Positions 35,858-47,297 of a DNA stretch of 64,000 nucleotides are shown one piece after another. Position numbers and translations under genes: made by a program. The notes beneath the pieces were generated by a model that worked only from the letters and a program-made list of their open reading frames with translations, was not told the DNA's origin and did not search any database. This stretch comes from Gymnopus androsaceus JB14. Lineage: Eukaryota; Basidiomycota; Agaricomycetes; Agaricales; Omphalotaceae. Location of the stretch: assembly GCA_009733575.1 (NCBI GenBank), contig ML769402.1:358991-422990 (forward strand). Direction: 5' to 3'. Every line of letters starts with the position of its first letter. The stretch's first letter is position 1.

Positions 35858-38715
35858 ATGAACTACAACGATAACCGCGAATGGGATAGAGGCAAAGGCG
35901 CAGAACCTTCTTCTTGGTATCCGAGCGATACCAGACAGAATTATCACCCAAGAGACGAGGACTATTACGCTCAGGGAAAGCGTAGAAAAATTAATGACGG
36001 AGTATGTTCTTGGAGTTCTACTTTGATCTGCTCTTATTCTGCTTCAGGGCTACGATACTGCTCAAACATACGAGGAGTACGCCTACGATGCCAACTACGC
36101 CCGTCAAGGTCAAGACCAGTCAGCTCGTGGTGGTCCCGCTGGCGGTTTTCCCAAGAAACGGCTACAGCCTTCGGAACCCAGCCCTCACGTCATATTCCTC
36201 GGTCTCGACCCAGACTTTACAGAGTCAGATGTATGCAGTTTCTTCTATTTATTTTCCGCTCGCTCACCCCTTTCCCAGCTGCAATCATACCTCAATTCTC
36301 ATGGATGCAGCGTAGAGACTGTCACAATCATCCGAGAAAGATCAACAGGCAGTTGCCCATTCGTATATTCTGCTTTCCGCTTGCATTGACATTCTCTCCT
36401 TGCGTCTGGATTATCAAGGTGCTTCAAAAGGTTTTGGTTTTGCGCAATTCAGCAGCTCCGAACATGCGCGCGCATTCGTGGATCCGCTCTTTCCGTTCGT
36501 CCAAGTACCGCCTCCGGCCTCGCACGGTGCTACCGCAACTGCAGCATTCTACAAGAGCCTTGAAACCGGGCTCCCTCATAACGGACGGAGGGTCAAGATT
36601 GATTATTCACAAAGTGCGACACCCCATGAAAAGGGCCGTTCCAGGGGAAACACTAATGACGGTACTCGGGACATTGGCAATTCTCAAGCACCCGTCCTTC
36701 TTTTCAGAGGGCTTGACCCACTCTCCGGACCTCAGGCTATCCACCAAGCAATGAGGTCTTCGTCAGGTGTGGGCATAGAGGGTGCTAAGGGCATGAAGAG
36801 AATCATTCTCATCAAGGATAAAGTCACCATGGCCAGCTTTGGTTTTGCCTTTGTCGAGTTTATAGACACAGCCGTAGTGTCTATTTCGTTTTTCTGTCCG
36901 GCGCTCAGCTAACTTTTTGACTCCAGTCGGCTGCTGCAGTACTTGCAGCTACAATGTCGCCCCAAATACATCCAGCTGGTTTCCGGATATCTGATCGACC
37001 CGTTGCCGCCTCTTTTGCTCACCCTGACTCGTTCCAGCCGATCCAGGAAATAATGCTGCGTGACGAAGCCTGCCTTACCTCATCGCTTGCACTAGGAGGG
37101 GTTGAAGGAACATGGGTTCGATACTGGGACGAAACGTCTAATGTTGCAGTACTTGAATTCCAAGTTGCCATGCCACCACCACCGACAGTGCAGAGCGGAA
37201 AAGACAAGAAGGAGAAGAAAAAGAAGGGTAAGTCTAGAGCTCCCCTCAGGAGTAGCTCTAACAACACGGTCCAGAATCTGCTTTACGCCCTGTCGCTCCT
37301 CCTGCTCCTTCTACCCTCCCTGTGTCCGACAAGCCCGTCACGCTTAGTTTCAATAAAGGTCCTGCCAAGACTGGTATGTGGTTGTTGTCAGTGAAATAAC
37401 GCCTTTTCTTATCATGCTTCAGCTTTAGGTCCAGCCGTCAAGCCCTTGGTTTTAGGATTCTCTTCTGACGATGTCGCTGAAGAAAATGGTAGTGCGGAGG
37501 ATGACTCGGCCACTGGCAGCAAAGGTTGTAGGTTTCTTAGGAGCATCTTAACTTTTGCTGATATCTCCGTTCAGCCGCCAGCTCGAAGGGTGTCGCTCCC
37601 TTGATTGCGAGTAAGAAGGTATAGGTTCAACTGAGCATTTCTGCGCATAAACTTGTCTATTTTGATTCGCTTATATCTGCGTTGCTCGCAGACTATCAAC
37701 AATATCAACAAGTGGAATCAAGTTCAAGAAGAACTCTCAAGTAATATCCCTGCAAAGGCAACTTCGTCTATTCTGGTGACATATCCTCCTTTGGCTCTTT
37801 TTGTGTTGCAATAATTAAACTGGGACTCCCCTGCGACAACAGGTAGCTCCCAAGGAAACACCAGCTGCATTACCTGCAGCGGCTGCAGAGGCGCCTACCT
37901 CAGCCACTCCGCCAGCAGACGAGTTTGAATTTTCAGACTTGGATGCATTCGCTTGTTTGTTATGCTCCCGGCAATTCAAGTCTGTTGATCAGCTCAAGCG
38001 GCATAACAAGGAATCAGATCTCCATAAGGCTCGCTATCTTCTTCGCAGTATCTTGCTCTTTGTCGTGACTTACGTTTCCTTTCCGCTATCGGCCTTGTTC
38101 CTGGTCTCGTCTTCAACAGAATAATTATAAAGACGCAAATCTTCGGGATGTAGCGCGACAAAAGGTATTGGCCCGCCAGCAGGCTAAAGCTAATGAACAG
38201 CCTAAGTACCGAGATCGAGCTTTGGAGAGGCGGGCTCTTTTCAATCAACCGGACGTTCCGCTTCCCGATGGTGAAGCTAGCAAGGTATCCAAGAGGAAGC
38301 CGGTTGAAGGACCTCCGCCGCTTCCTCCTCCACCTCCTCAGCCCTTGAACCCGGTCAGGACGAGAACAATGTCGGGAACAAATTACTCAAGATGATGGGT
38401 TGGAAGGAAGGAACTGGGCTAGGAACTAACGGCGAAGGCCGAGTCGACCCAATGTACGATTTTACTGTGCTCTCTTGTTTTCGAGGTCGTTGATTTTTCT
38501 CTCGTAGCAAAACCGCCATTTACGCTGAAGGCGTCGGCTTGGGTGCCAGCAAGGGCAAGGAAGTGGGCAAATTTAGTGAAGGCGGGTATCTTTCTATGGC
38601 CCAGGAATCGGTGAGTTGTACCTATTCGATTCTAGACAACGTTTTACGCGCACGCACATGGAACACTCGCTGAATGGCCGATCTTCAACAGGCTCGAGAG
38701 CGTTATGGTTCTTAA
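35858..38715 (+). CDS. RBM5: RBM5/RBM10-like splicing factor (RRM, C2H2-type zinc finger, G-patch)
   Basis: Nuclear RNA-binding protein. ATG 35858 starts MNYNDNREWDRGKGAEPSSW. The first RRM spans HVIFLGLDPDFTESD, LQSYLNSHGCSVETVTIIRE and SKGFGFAQFSS. A second RRM-like part contains VLLFRGLDPLSG, IILIKDKVTMASFGFAFVEF and HPAGFRISDRPVAASFAHPD. A C2H2-like finger (ACLLCSRQFKSVDQLKRHNKE) sits near 37950-38020. The G-patch reads LLKMMGWKEGTGLGTNGEGR, and the end is SMAQESARERYGS. The domain order matches RBM5/RBM10 minus a clear RanBP2 finger or OCRE repeat. About ten introns. The frame breaks at 38350-38352: one more C in the CCC run would join QPLNP to GQDENNVGNKLLK. Confidence 0.85.
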
Positions 38716-38809
38716 ATTAGCTGGAGTTCTTGGTTATATGTTTTCTTCTCGTCAAATAATATGGATTATTATGCTAAAGTTAAATGAACGTGTGTCCTTG
38801 AGTATGTTT

Positions 38810-39950
38810 TTACATCAAAGCGACGGCAAGGGCGACGATGCCCAAGAAAAGAGTAGCGGGTGCAGCTTTCACAACCGAGGCGGCATTTTTTGCGGAGCCT
38901 GTGCCGGTAGCTGCAGTTGACCCGGAAGTGGAGGTCCCAGTCGCGCCTGAGACGGAAGCCAGCGTAGAAGATTGCACAGCGGAGGTGGTGATAGAGAGAG
39001 ACACAGTGCTTGTTCCCACTTCAACGGTAAAGTAGTTTGCCTGGAGGATGCTATCAGAAAAATGGAGAATATGGCGCGAAAGGAAACGAACCGCAACGAC
39101 AGCGCCAAGTTGAGAGTCCTAGGAAATGCAGTGAGCATACATAGTAGCATGACTGTTCTAGCAACATACCTTTACATATCCGTTGAAGTCAAACATGGAA
39201 ACACCGATGTTTGGTTGAGAAAAGTCCGATGGAGGGCTGAAGGAAGATGGCTGTTGGAGAAGGATCACAACATAGCTAAAACAGGAGAGTTAGGCTCAGT
39301 CACTTTTACGCATTCGATTAGAGACGTACCGATGAGGACCACTTCCGGACGCAGGAGCTGGACCGGCGTAAGAAGTGATGGCGGTAGCAGAAGAGTTGGA
39401 GACCACGCCATCTAAAAGGCATCGTTTGTACCAGAAAGAATTAACAAAGAATGTACCTTGACGTACTGGAAATTGTCACACTGTTTTCCAACCAGTGACG
39501 GGTGATATTGGACTCGTCGGATCCTACAACGTCCGCGTCTACCATGGCCAGCGTATAGTTACCAGTCAAATCCACGGAAGAGTTTGCTGGGGTGATAGTG
39601 AGAGTGGGAGTCGGAGCGACCTCTACAAAAACATAGTAATGAGCTCAATTATCGAAAAAATGAATAGCGGGCACCGACGGTCTTGAGTGAGGGCCTGGCC
39701 CGGAGAAACGTTTGTAACGCCTTTGTAGATGTAAGTAACTCGGTAAACCAAAAGAATTGAGGAAATTCCTACTATCGAAACTAATGGTCATTATGGCGCT
39801 CGGGTTGAACGTAGCCAGCAATGCGGGGACTAGGTCGGCTTGTGTGAAATGCGCCTCGATAGCTTCAATCTGAACGGCGGTATCGTTCGACGTCGACTGA
39901 GCAGCGACAAAAGGAATGGCGAGGACGAGAGCGACTGAAAGAATGAACAT
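38810..39950 (-). CDS. Secreted PEBP-like GPI-anchored protein
   Basis: ATG 39950 gives the signal peptide MFILSVALVLAIPFVAAQS. The mature part contains HFTQADLVPALLATFNPS, LTITPANSSVDLTGNYTLAM, VDADVVGS, RHWLENSV, SYAGPAPASGSGPHRYV and FDFNGYVK, a phosphatidylethanolamine-binding-protein (PEBP) fold with the conserved GPHRY ligand-pocket segment. A Ser/Thr/Ala stalk (TSTSGSTAATGTGS) and a hydrophobic end (ATLFLGIVALAVALM) form a probable GPI signal. Five or six short introns. Such secreted PEBP proteins are common in mushrooms; ligand and function are unknown. A longer upstream start (40112) would bury the signal peptide and was rejected. Confidence 0.82.
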
Positions 39951-40603
39951 TTCAAAGGAAGATGGGGGTGAGGTCGAAGAAGAAAAATTGGTAAAAGCAG
40001 CGGCATCGCGACAGTGTATAACCTTTCGACGCTTAGGGGCTTTCTTGGTATGCTTGGCATTAAAAGCGCCCGCGTCGCGTGGATCGCGTAGCTTTCTTTC
40101 GACCGCATCCATGTCCCTTCGACTTCAACATGCTTCCCAACTAGCTATTGGAGTTTATCTGCATTCCATGCATGGAACTTAAAACGCAACTAAATATCTT
40201 GTTCTGGCCATATTTTAAACGAAGCTTGCCTTGCGCTCTTGCTTCACTGTGTCAAGCCTTTCGAACGTCCAGAGACTTGTGAAAACATATTCTCTTATGC
40301 GCACGAGAATGGAGGATCTTGTAAGTTGTGATGCAGGTTTCTTGTTTTTGTCATCTTCTACTTGCGTCTTCACTGACCTACTTCGACTTAGATGCTTGAG
40401 TGACGCCATATTCTTAAATTTCTATCCTCATCCTCAATTCCCTGGTCATCATCCTTCTCCTTAGAGGCTAAAGCATCAACACCTTCCAATGGTCGGGGAC
40501 AACTCAGTTCTGACTCTGCGCTAAGGCCTTTCGCGCGCCAGCATCACAGACGATCACAAAAAATGATCACCGATGGTTTCCATCTTCGCTTCCTGGGCCA
40601 AGT

Positions 40604-40632
40604 TCTACTACTACTACTACTACTGCTACTAT
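40604..40632 (+). repeat. (CTA)n microsatellite
   Basis: Seven near-perfect CTA units followed by one CTG variant, in non-coding DNA. Confidence 0.85.
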
Positions 40633-40860
40633 ATCATTTCCGCTTGCGGGTTTAAGTCATTCCTGTTCCATGATCGAAGCTACCCGTCTATGATGTCCTG
40701 GTGAATGTGCAAGTAGTCATTCTTTCCGCCCGGAAATGGTGGCAACCACAGCTCCTACCATACTTTCGGTACCAACCTAGTGATTGTTCTGGAAGGCTTT
40801 GTTGGACTTACTACGGGGGCGCTGTTCAAACCAAATGATTTCTGCTCCCGTTTTTGCGAC

Positions 40861-40913
40861 TTTCAGCTCTTGTTTGCCTTATATATGGGAACTGAACGAT
40901 TCAGGCCTTTATC
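40861..40913 (+). promoter_or_regulatory. Core promoter shared by family copies A and B
   Basis: The words TTTCAGCTCTTGTTTGC and TTATATA occur 25-50 bp before the ATG of copy A (40914) and again, in the same order and spacing, before copy B (42735-42782). Copy C keeps a weaker version (48066-48110). A TATA-like core is the simplest reading. Confidence 0.45.
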
Positions 40914-42111
40914 ATGACATCTTCGTCTGTAGCCTGTCCGCCCAACTCCACTTCGCAGATCCTGGTAGATGATACCGACCCACGGATTGTATATTCAGCG
41001 GGATGGGTAGAAGCAGGGACTCCAGGGTCTGAATGTGACGGGACCACTCACGGTTCTAACTTCATTCCAGGCGCCACAGCTACCTTTACCTTTGAAGGTC
41101 AGAGAATGAAGTATCTCCCTTTTGAACCATACTTACTAGATCACCTACAGGTGTTGGTGTTCAAGTTTTTGGCACTGTTGGCTCTCCTGATGGCTCTCCA
41201 ACATCCACTTACCAAGTAGACGGTGCAGTGCCTTCGACGTTCATCTTCAATGCCAATGGCATTACCAACTACCGAGTTCTATTTTATTCATCGCCAGCGC
41301 TGGATTCTGGCACACACACCCTCGTTATGACTTCTGTCGGGAATGACACCACTGAAATATTCCTCGATTACATTGTTTACAATCCGATGCCGAGCTCAAG
41401 TTCGACTTCGAGTTTGATCTCTATTGGTGCAGTGCCAAGTAACGATCCGGCGACAACACCGATACCGTCTGCTAGTGCTGGACACGCTGAATCCTCTTCT
41501 GTTGGTGCCATTGCTGGCGGAGCCGTTGGAGCTGTCGCAGGTTTAGTCCTCGGAGTTGCCCTGATGTACTTTTTTATGCGGCGCAGGAATCGCAAATTAA
41601 AAGAGATGCCTGAACTTGAAGAACTTGAAGCTAATCATAACGGTGAGTTGATTTCGAACGCACTTGGTCCGCCTACATGCTAATAGTAGATGTATTTCAT
41701 CGTTACAGTCATTGAATCGTATTATACTACTTCTTCACTCGCTTCGACCCAACTTGTGCCAACGAGTAGGAATTCGGGTACTATGGCAGATTCACTCGTG
41801 ATGGCCGATACCAGTCGTCAATGTGCTTCAACTGTCGGCTATTCAGCGCACTCACTGCGCTAGTATAATTGGCAATGAGCGACTGGGCTATACTGAGCAG
41901 AGGAAGCTGCCACTTGCAGAAAGTTCTACTAGCTCCCAAGCGTATCGATATACCATCTCAAGATCATGAGATGCAGTCAATAGTACCACTGGAAGCAATT
42001 CATCACACAGATGCTGGAGTCACTTTGGATGGAGGCACAGGTTTTGTAGCGATGGATTCAAGCGAGTCTCCTCCGGCGTATGCTAGTTGGGCTCGAGCAC
42101 ACGAAATATAA
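40914..42111 (+). CDS. Fungal single-pass membrane protein family, copy A
   Basis: ATG 40914 gives MTSSSVACPPNSTSQILVDD, then TDPRIVYSAGW, ECDGTTHGSNFIPGATATFT, an intron (41099-41151), GVGVQVFGTVGSPDGSPTST, FNANGITNYRV, YSSPALDSGTHTL and EIFLDYIVYNPM. This is a conserved Trp/Gly-rich ectodomain, probably a beta-sandwich. A Ser/Thr stalk, one transmembrane helix (AIAGGAVGAVAGLVLGVALM), the stop-transfer RRRNRKLK and a cytosolic tail in a second exon follow. There is no classical signal peptide. The tail frame meets TAG at 41861, but homology continues in a shifted frame to SESPPAYASWARAHEI (stop at 42111), so the tail is frame-broken or truncated. Function unknown; this kind of gene is abundant in Agaricomycetes. 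Confidence 0.7.
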
Positions 42112-42782
42112 TATTAATGATCTTAGTAATCTTGTACTTATTAGCCTTAACCACTCAATTGCTACACTTCACCTCCTAACACGCATGAGCTGAAGCAAAC
42201 GGAATGCGTTTTAACTTTACACGCAAAGAATGCAACTGTTCTATTTGGAGGCTCGAAGGCTTGCCTGGTTTCCACAGCTTCTGACTATGTGTTGCCCTCG
42301 TTCCCAGTGGCGCCAAACCCAACATTTTGGTCCATCGCTTGTCCATCGCCTCAGGGCGCGCGCCGACATCAGATGAACACAAAAATCACAAAACTGTTTT
42401 ATCAATGTTTCCCGTAAGGTTTGTCTGTGAAGACGAGTCATATTTCGAGGATCCAGCGCTCAGCATGCTCTGATGGTCGCATGATGCTTCGACTCATCAA
42501 TCGTCTTTGCTGCTATAGACAATATTATTATAGAGATGGTTAAACCTCTCGATCCTAGGTTCAGGAATAGATTCAACGTATGGCTGAAATGATGAATCAA
42601 CTCAAATAGTTGTATTCGACATGGTTCAGTGGTGGGCTCAACTCGAGTCGACTTTTCCGTGTTACCTGAGGTCGATCAACAACCTGAGGTGAGTTGCATA
42701 CATCTGATCTGCTCCGTTTTTTTTTTGCGACTTTCAGCTCTTGTTTGCTTTATATAATAACTGAGGAATTCAAGACTTCATC
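42112..42782. other. Intergenic region between copies A and B
   Basis: 670 bp. The segment about 42535-42690 resembles 47810-48020 upstream of copy C (shared words such as CTCGATCC, GATTCAACGT, GATGAATCAAC and TCGACT), so the duplicated unit includes upstream DNA. No other gene seen. Confidence 0.5.
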
Positions 42783-43869
42783 ATGTCGTCTTCTTCTGGT
42801 ACCACCGTCAGCCTGTCCGGCCAATTCCTCTACGCAGATCCTGGTCGATGATGCCGACCCACGGATTGTATATTCAGCGGGATGGCTTAAAGAAGGATTG
42901 CCAGGGCTGGAATGTGAAGGCACTACTCATGGTTCTAACTTCATTCCAGGCGCCACAGCTACCTTTACCTTTGAAGGTCAGAGAACCAAGTATCTCTCTG
43001 AACTATACTTACTAGATGGCACTACAGGTGTTGGTGTTCAAGTCTTTGGCTCTGTTGGCTCTCCTGATGGCTCTCCAAAATCCACTTACCAAGTAGACGG
43101 TGCAGTGCCTTCGACGTTCACCTTCAATGCCAACGGCCTGAACAACTACCATCTTAACTTTTATTCATCGCCGGCGCTGGATCCTGGTAACCATACCCTC
43201 ATTATGACTTCTATCGGGAATAACACCACTGAAATATTCCTCGATTACATTGTTTACAATCCGATGCCGAGCTCAAGTTCGACTTCGAGTTTGATCTCTA
43301 CTAGTAGTGCGGTGTCAAGTGGCGATCCGGCCACAGTGACAACACCGATGCCACTTGCTAGTGCGGTGTCAAGTAGCGATCCGGCCACAGTGACAACGCC
43401 GATACCAATTGCTAGTGCTGGACACGTTGCATCCTCTTCTGCGGGTGCCATTGCTGGCGGAGTTGTCGGAGCTGTCGCAGGTTTAGCTCTCGGACTTGTC
43501 CTGATGTATACTTTGATGCGGCGCAGGATCCGCGAATTGAAAGGGAGGCTTGAAGCTAATCATAACGGTGAGTCAATTTCGAACGCGTTTGGTTGGATTA
43601 CATGCTAATGCTTTGTTGCTGCAGTCATCGAGCCGTATCCTACTTCAGTACTTGATTCAAGCCAATTTGTGACTAGTAGAAATTTGGATACCGTGTCAGA
43701 CTCACTCGTTATGGCCAAGACGAGTTGTGAATTTGCTTCAACTGTCGGCTATTCAGGACACTTATGCGGAGCTAGCATCCCTGGTGCTGAGCAACTGGGC
43801 TATGGCTATACTGAGCAAAAGAAATTGTCTTTTTCAGAAAGTTCTACTGGTTCACAAACAGTCTACTAA
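42783..43869 (+). CDS. Fungal single-pass membrane protein family, copy B
   Basis: Paralogue of copy A about 1.9 kb downstream. The ectodomain (SACPANSSTQILVDDADPRI, GSNFIPGATATFTFEG, GVGVQVFGSVGSPDGSPKST, NNYHLNFYSSPALDPG, EIFLDYIVYNPM) is complete, as are the transmembrane helix (AIAGGVVGAVAGLALGLVLM) and RRRIREL. The stalk contains a 54-bp in-frame tandem repeat. The ATG at 42783 is one base out of frame with the ectodomain (extra base within the first ten codons compared with A and C); upstream the ectodomain frame is open but has no ATG. The tail exon ends at a TAA (43867-43869), and the remaining homology, including the site where A has PPAY, is degraded out to about 44030. Confidence 0.65.
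43307..43414 (+). repeat. 54-bp in-frame tandem repeat in copy B stalk
   Basis: Two copies (starting 43307 and 43361) of a unit encoding AVSSxDPATVTTPxPxAS, differing at a few bases. Copies A and C have one unit, so it is a stalk-length change private to B. Confidence 0.85.
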
Positions 43870-44859
43870 AGTTCCAATGTATCCTCCTGAAATTATGATA
43901 TGCAGTCAATAGGACTCGGAGTGATTCATCACACAGGTGCTAGAGTATGTTTGCGGATGGAGGCCTAGGTTTGGTGACAGAAGCCAGAGTTAAGTTTCCT
44001 CGACCATAGTATGCGTCAAGCAATCACAATCCGAGGAGTCACCGGGGTAGCATGCGAAGGGTAGTACCCATGGTAGTACCAATATTGTAACTTTCTTTTT
44101 AGCCTCAATCACTGTACAACAAGACGCACCTCCTAAAGGCATGGTGTCTCAATTTGTACCTGTATATAAACGATGTCCTGGTCGTAATATTTATCTACCT
44201 GAACCAAATGCCAAAGTTAAACATCAAGTTGGAATATGGCAATAGAAGCTGAACTGATATAGACAACAAAATACAGAGTAAGTATGCTCTACTATGTAAA
44301 TGTGAGTACTCTGAATTCCAACTGTATCTCTCTTACCATCCAAATTTCGTCCAAATAGCTTGGAAAAGTACCCATTAATGCATAGAGAGACCGTCGGTTG
44401 CCAACAAAGCCTGAGCTTGAATCTTCAATTTTTGGCATGCATACGGAAAGCAGAGCTTCCATCGACTACATTCCTGGTGCCAACTTGAAATTAAAACTTA
44501 TTTCATGAAGAGATATGGCAAAGGTCAACACAGTGCAGATGTTCCTGAGAACGGGTTCGTGCGCCGTGCTACATAGTACCACATACCCAAAAGAAAATTA
44601 ACTCTGTCTCCAATGATACAAATCGAGAACCGAAAAGAAAATCCATCTATCCCCGAGTTCACCCTACATTCCGACTACTGGCAGCGGAGTCAATCTACTG
44701 TTGAGTTTGAGAAAAGCTATAGATTGCAAAGATGAGAAAACAGGCGAACATTAGCGCCAGCTTTGACATACATATCAAATGCGAATGTCATTACGCTGAC
44801 TTTTTGCCTTTCATCGAACGGCGCACTACAGACCAAAGAATGAGAAAGTGGAATACAAT
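43870..44859. other. Interval downstream of copy B
   Basis: The first 160 bp are a degraded continuation of the copy B tail. The rest has no recognisable gene. Two GGTAGTACC palindromes flank CATGG near 44061-44082. Confidence 0.45.
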
Positions 44860-46195
44860 ATGACTCCAGGACTAGATTCGGACATACCTCCAACTACAAA
44901 GGTTCGTTTTGCTTTTGCACCGAGAGCCTGTGGAAGGAAGTCAAAATCAAAGAACGCGTTTAGGCGAGGATGGAAACTCACCTTCAACGGAGCGCTGATC
45001 GTCAGGTTCGCGTTCTCCTTACGTTGCGGCCTTGACGGTTTCGAGATCTTGCTCTTCTAGAAATTATTTAAGTCAGATAATCAACAACGACGTCCAACAA
45101 TGCAGGAAAGCTACCTTGACCTCCCGAGCTTCCTCCGTCTCCACATCTGCATTTTCGGACTTCCGCTAGAGTCCAATTGAGATGATAATCCAACGACGAG
45201 GGTAGGATGTATGCCTTTAATGGTGTGACCGGTCCCGAAAGCGCAAAGCGCTTCTTGCACACCTAAAGGATTAACTGAGATGAGCATTCAACGGCAGCAA
45301 CAAAATGCCAAGTTTACCCTGGTCCGCAGTCATTCAGCTCCCAATCGGGAAAGCCTTTTCATTTTTCGCTGCAATACCACAGTCCAATTTGTAACACGAT
45401 CCAAGAAGTGAATAGCTCACCACGACTATCATTTCTTCCAGATTTCTTCTTGTTTCACGCATACATACCACAAGCTGTGATTTCAATAAAGTAATAGAAC
45501 CTCCTCATACAAGGAAAATGGTATAAGCCACAGTATTTGTGTCCACTTAATGAATTGGTATCGGTCACAGAAGAAAAAGGAAGGATAAGCTGCGTACGTA
45601 CCTAAAGAGAATACTCGAATATGGAAAGGTTGATGATCTCCAGGTCCTCTAATGTGGAATGTGCTCGATAAGGAGTTCGGTTTAATATCCTCTCTCTTGG
45701 AGGTGTTTGTATCCAGAATAACTTTCCTCCATAGGAATCGAGATATAGTTGCTTCAGCTGGAATCACACTCGGCGACTCAGGTAGCCTGATCTTGAGAAA
45801 CAGCATAGCAGTACGGGAGAAGTTTCCTGGGTCGTTCCTTTGAGTCCAAGCTTTTGATATTGTTGGAATTTTCGCAGAAATTGAAAGCGGTCCGGCTGTA
45901 GTCTCAGGTACTGCTGTCATAGGTCTTGAGCAAAGACATACGAGCTTCTTCGTACTAGTAGAGAAAGAATTCCCATGCGGAATCAGCGTCTTCTACGATG
46001 GTATTTACGCGTCTTGCTTGTTTTGGCCTGTGTCTGGGTGGTACGTCCGACGGTTTGCGTTAGGTTGGTGGCAGTGTCTGAGCTCGAGTGAGTAAAGCGG
46101 AAGATTCGTGCTTTCACCACTTTGACGTCGGAGGTGTTCGTGCACTGGTTGTTTTCGTGCCAATGAGCCAGGTTTGGATTGAATATTGAATTCAT
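44860..46195 (-). CDS. Hypothetical multi-exon gene (uncertain)
   Basis: Not recognised. A minus-strand exon at about 45600-45920 encodes a convincing protein segment (NFSRTAMLFLKIRLPESPSV, PAEATISRFLWRKVILDTNT, STFHIRGPGDHQPFHIRVFS). It joins by a 110-nt intron to GGSITLLKSQLVVCMRETRR, and probably to VCKKRFALSGPVTPLKAYIL and AEVRKCRCGDGGSSG downstream (45068-45262). The alternation of short hydrophobic strands and the LKIRLPESP...IPAE motif recall arrestin-type beta-sandwich proteins, but this is only a guess. The 5' end (46195 or further upstream) and the region 45260-45430 do not assemble in one clean frame, so the gene may be decayed or the sequence imperfect. Confidence 0.35.
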
Positions 46196-46747
46196 TCTAG
46201 ATTTCGTCTCAGAGAAATCGCTACTTCAGTCTGGCAACTCAGATATAAAATCCTTGGACGATCCCGGACGGAGAGAATGCTTTGTGTTTGTTAAACGTGG
46301 TTCAATATTTGTATTCGAGAAAAATTGCACGACGACTTCAGAGTGCAGGCGAACGCAGCAGAGAGTATATGGCTGGCTAAGTTGAAAGTAGGACGAATAG
46401 TAGATAACGACGACGGACTCGAAAGCTCGCTCACATATACAAAGTTAGCGAACACGAGAGTAGACGGCCTGAGAGGATGAAGAAAGAGATGATTGGCACT
46501 AGTAGTAGTACGTGTCTCTTGAGCATTAGAGCGTATTTGCAGCCGTCTTCGTCTCGACGAAAACGTGACCAATTGTAGCGGACTTCTCGTCGCCGTCTCG
46601 AGAACACGTTGGTGAATTTCCGGGGTGCAAATACGCTCTATTGAGGAATGGTCGAGTGGGTATGGTGCCAGAGAAGGAAGAAGAATATAGTGTTTCTTGG
46701 CACGTGGTCTTCTCCATTTGGACTCAATCATGCTGGTCAAAGCTTAG
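46196..46747. other. Interval before the MITE
   Basis: 550 bp. A 149-codon minus-strand frame (46291-46740) could be the 5' part of the uncertain gene downstream, but it is Ser/Arg-rich and shows no motif. Confidence 0.35.
46740..46747. repeat. Target-site duplication, left (AAGCTTAG)
   Basis: Eight-base direct repeat immediately outside the left terminal inverted repeat; an identical copy is at 47290-47297. Confidence 0.85.
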
Positions 46748-47289
46748 TAGGGTCGGGCTAATTGGTCGGGACCATGTTAATAACATTGCTATTAACATTG
46801 GACCTTTGAAGGCCTGTTTAACACATGTTAATAGCAGCTATTAACATGGGCACTTATGGGCGCTTACAGCGCTAATTCCAGGCACCAATTTTCCCTTTTT
46901 TGCCAAACAACGTTCAACCCAATATAGAACTAGTCAAAGAGTATCTGCGATGGTCTTCTTTAGTTATAAAACATCAAGGAAACTTTAGAGCCTTGATTCC
47001 CAACTCTTGATTTATCCCTCACACCTTCCGGTGAACACTGCCACTGACAAATATTAGTCAAGATATCAGTAAAACACTACTTTTGCTCTGGAAAGTATCA
47101 TAGAGCATCACATGGGCTAGTATGACCCAATTTCAGACTCTGGTGATTACCAGGGAGTCTGGTGTGTGGTCACCAATCTTCACCGACTCATTAACATCAT
47201 TAACATGGCTCTCAGAGGTCAATGTTATTAGCATGCTAATAGCATGTTAATAACATGTTAATTGAAACCTGGGTATTAGCCCGACCCTA
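46748..47289. mobile_element. hAT-like MITE (542 bp, non-autonomous)
   Basis: Perfect 15-bp terminal inverted repeats TAGGGTCGGGCTAAT (46748-46762) and ATTAGCCCGACCCTA (47275-47289) are flanked by an 8-bp direct repeat AAGCTTAG. An 8-bp duplication plus a TAGGG-type end is the signature of the hAT superfamily. Both subterminal regions (46770-46850 and 47190-47265) are packed with the word ATTAACAT or its complement, often as palindromes such as ATGTTAATAACAT, which are likely transposase-binding motifs. There is no long ORF, so the element must be mobilised in trans. The perfect ends and duplication suggest recent insertion. Confidence 0.85.
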
Positions 47290-47297
47290 AAGCTTAG
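47290..47297. repeat. Target-site duplication, right (AAGCTTAG)
   Basis: Direct copy of 46740-46747, immediately outside the right terminal inverted repeat. Confidence 0.85.

Larger units (their letters stand above)
39951..40913. other. Divergent intergenic region with CTA repeat
   Basis: 960 bp between the PEBP-like gene and membrane-family copy A. Nothing protein-like; a trinucleotide repeat lies at about 40604-40632. The last 60 bp hold the promoter segment shared with copy B. Confidence 0.5.

Noticed and set aside
39645..40112. Longer start for the PEBP-like gene at 40112
   Set aside because: The extra 54 residues are basic and would hide an obvious signal peptide beginning at 39950.
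46291..46740. 149-codon minus-strand frame as a separate gene
   Set aside because: Ser/Arg-rich, no motif, ends next to the MITE; no splice chain to a better exon could be confirmed.
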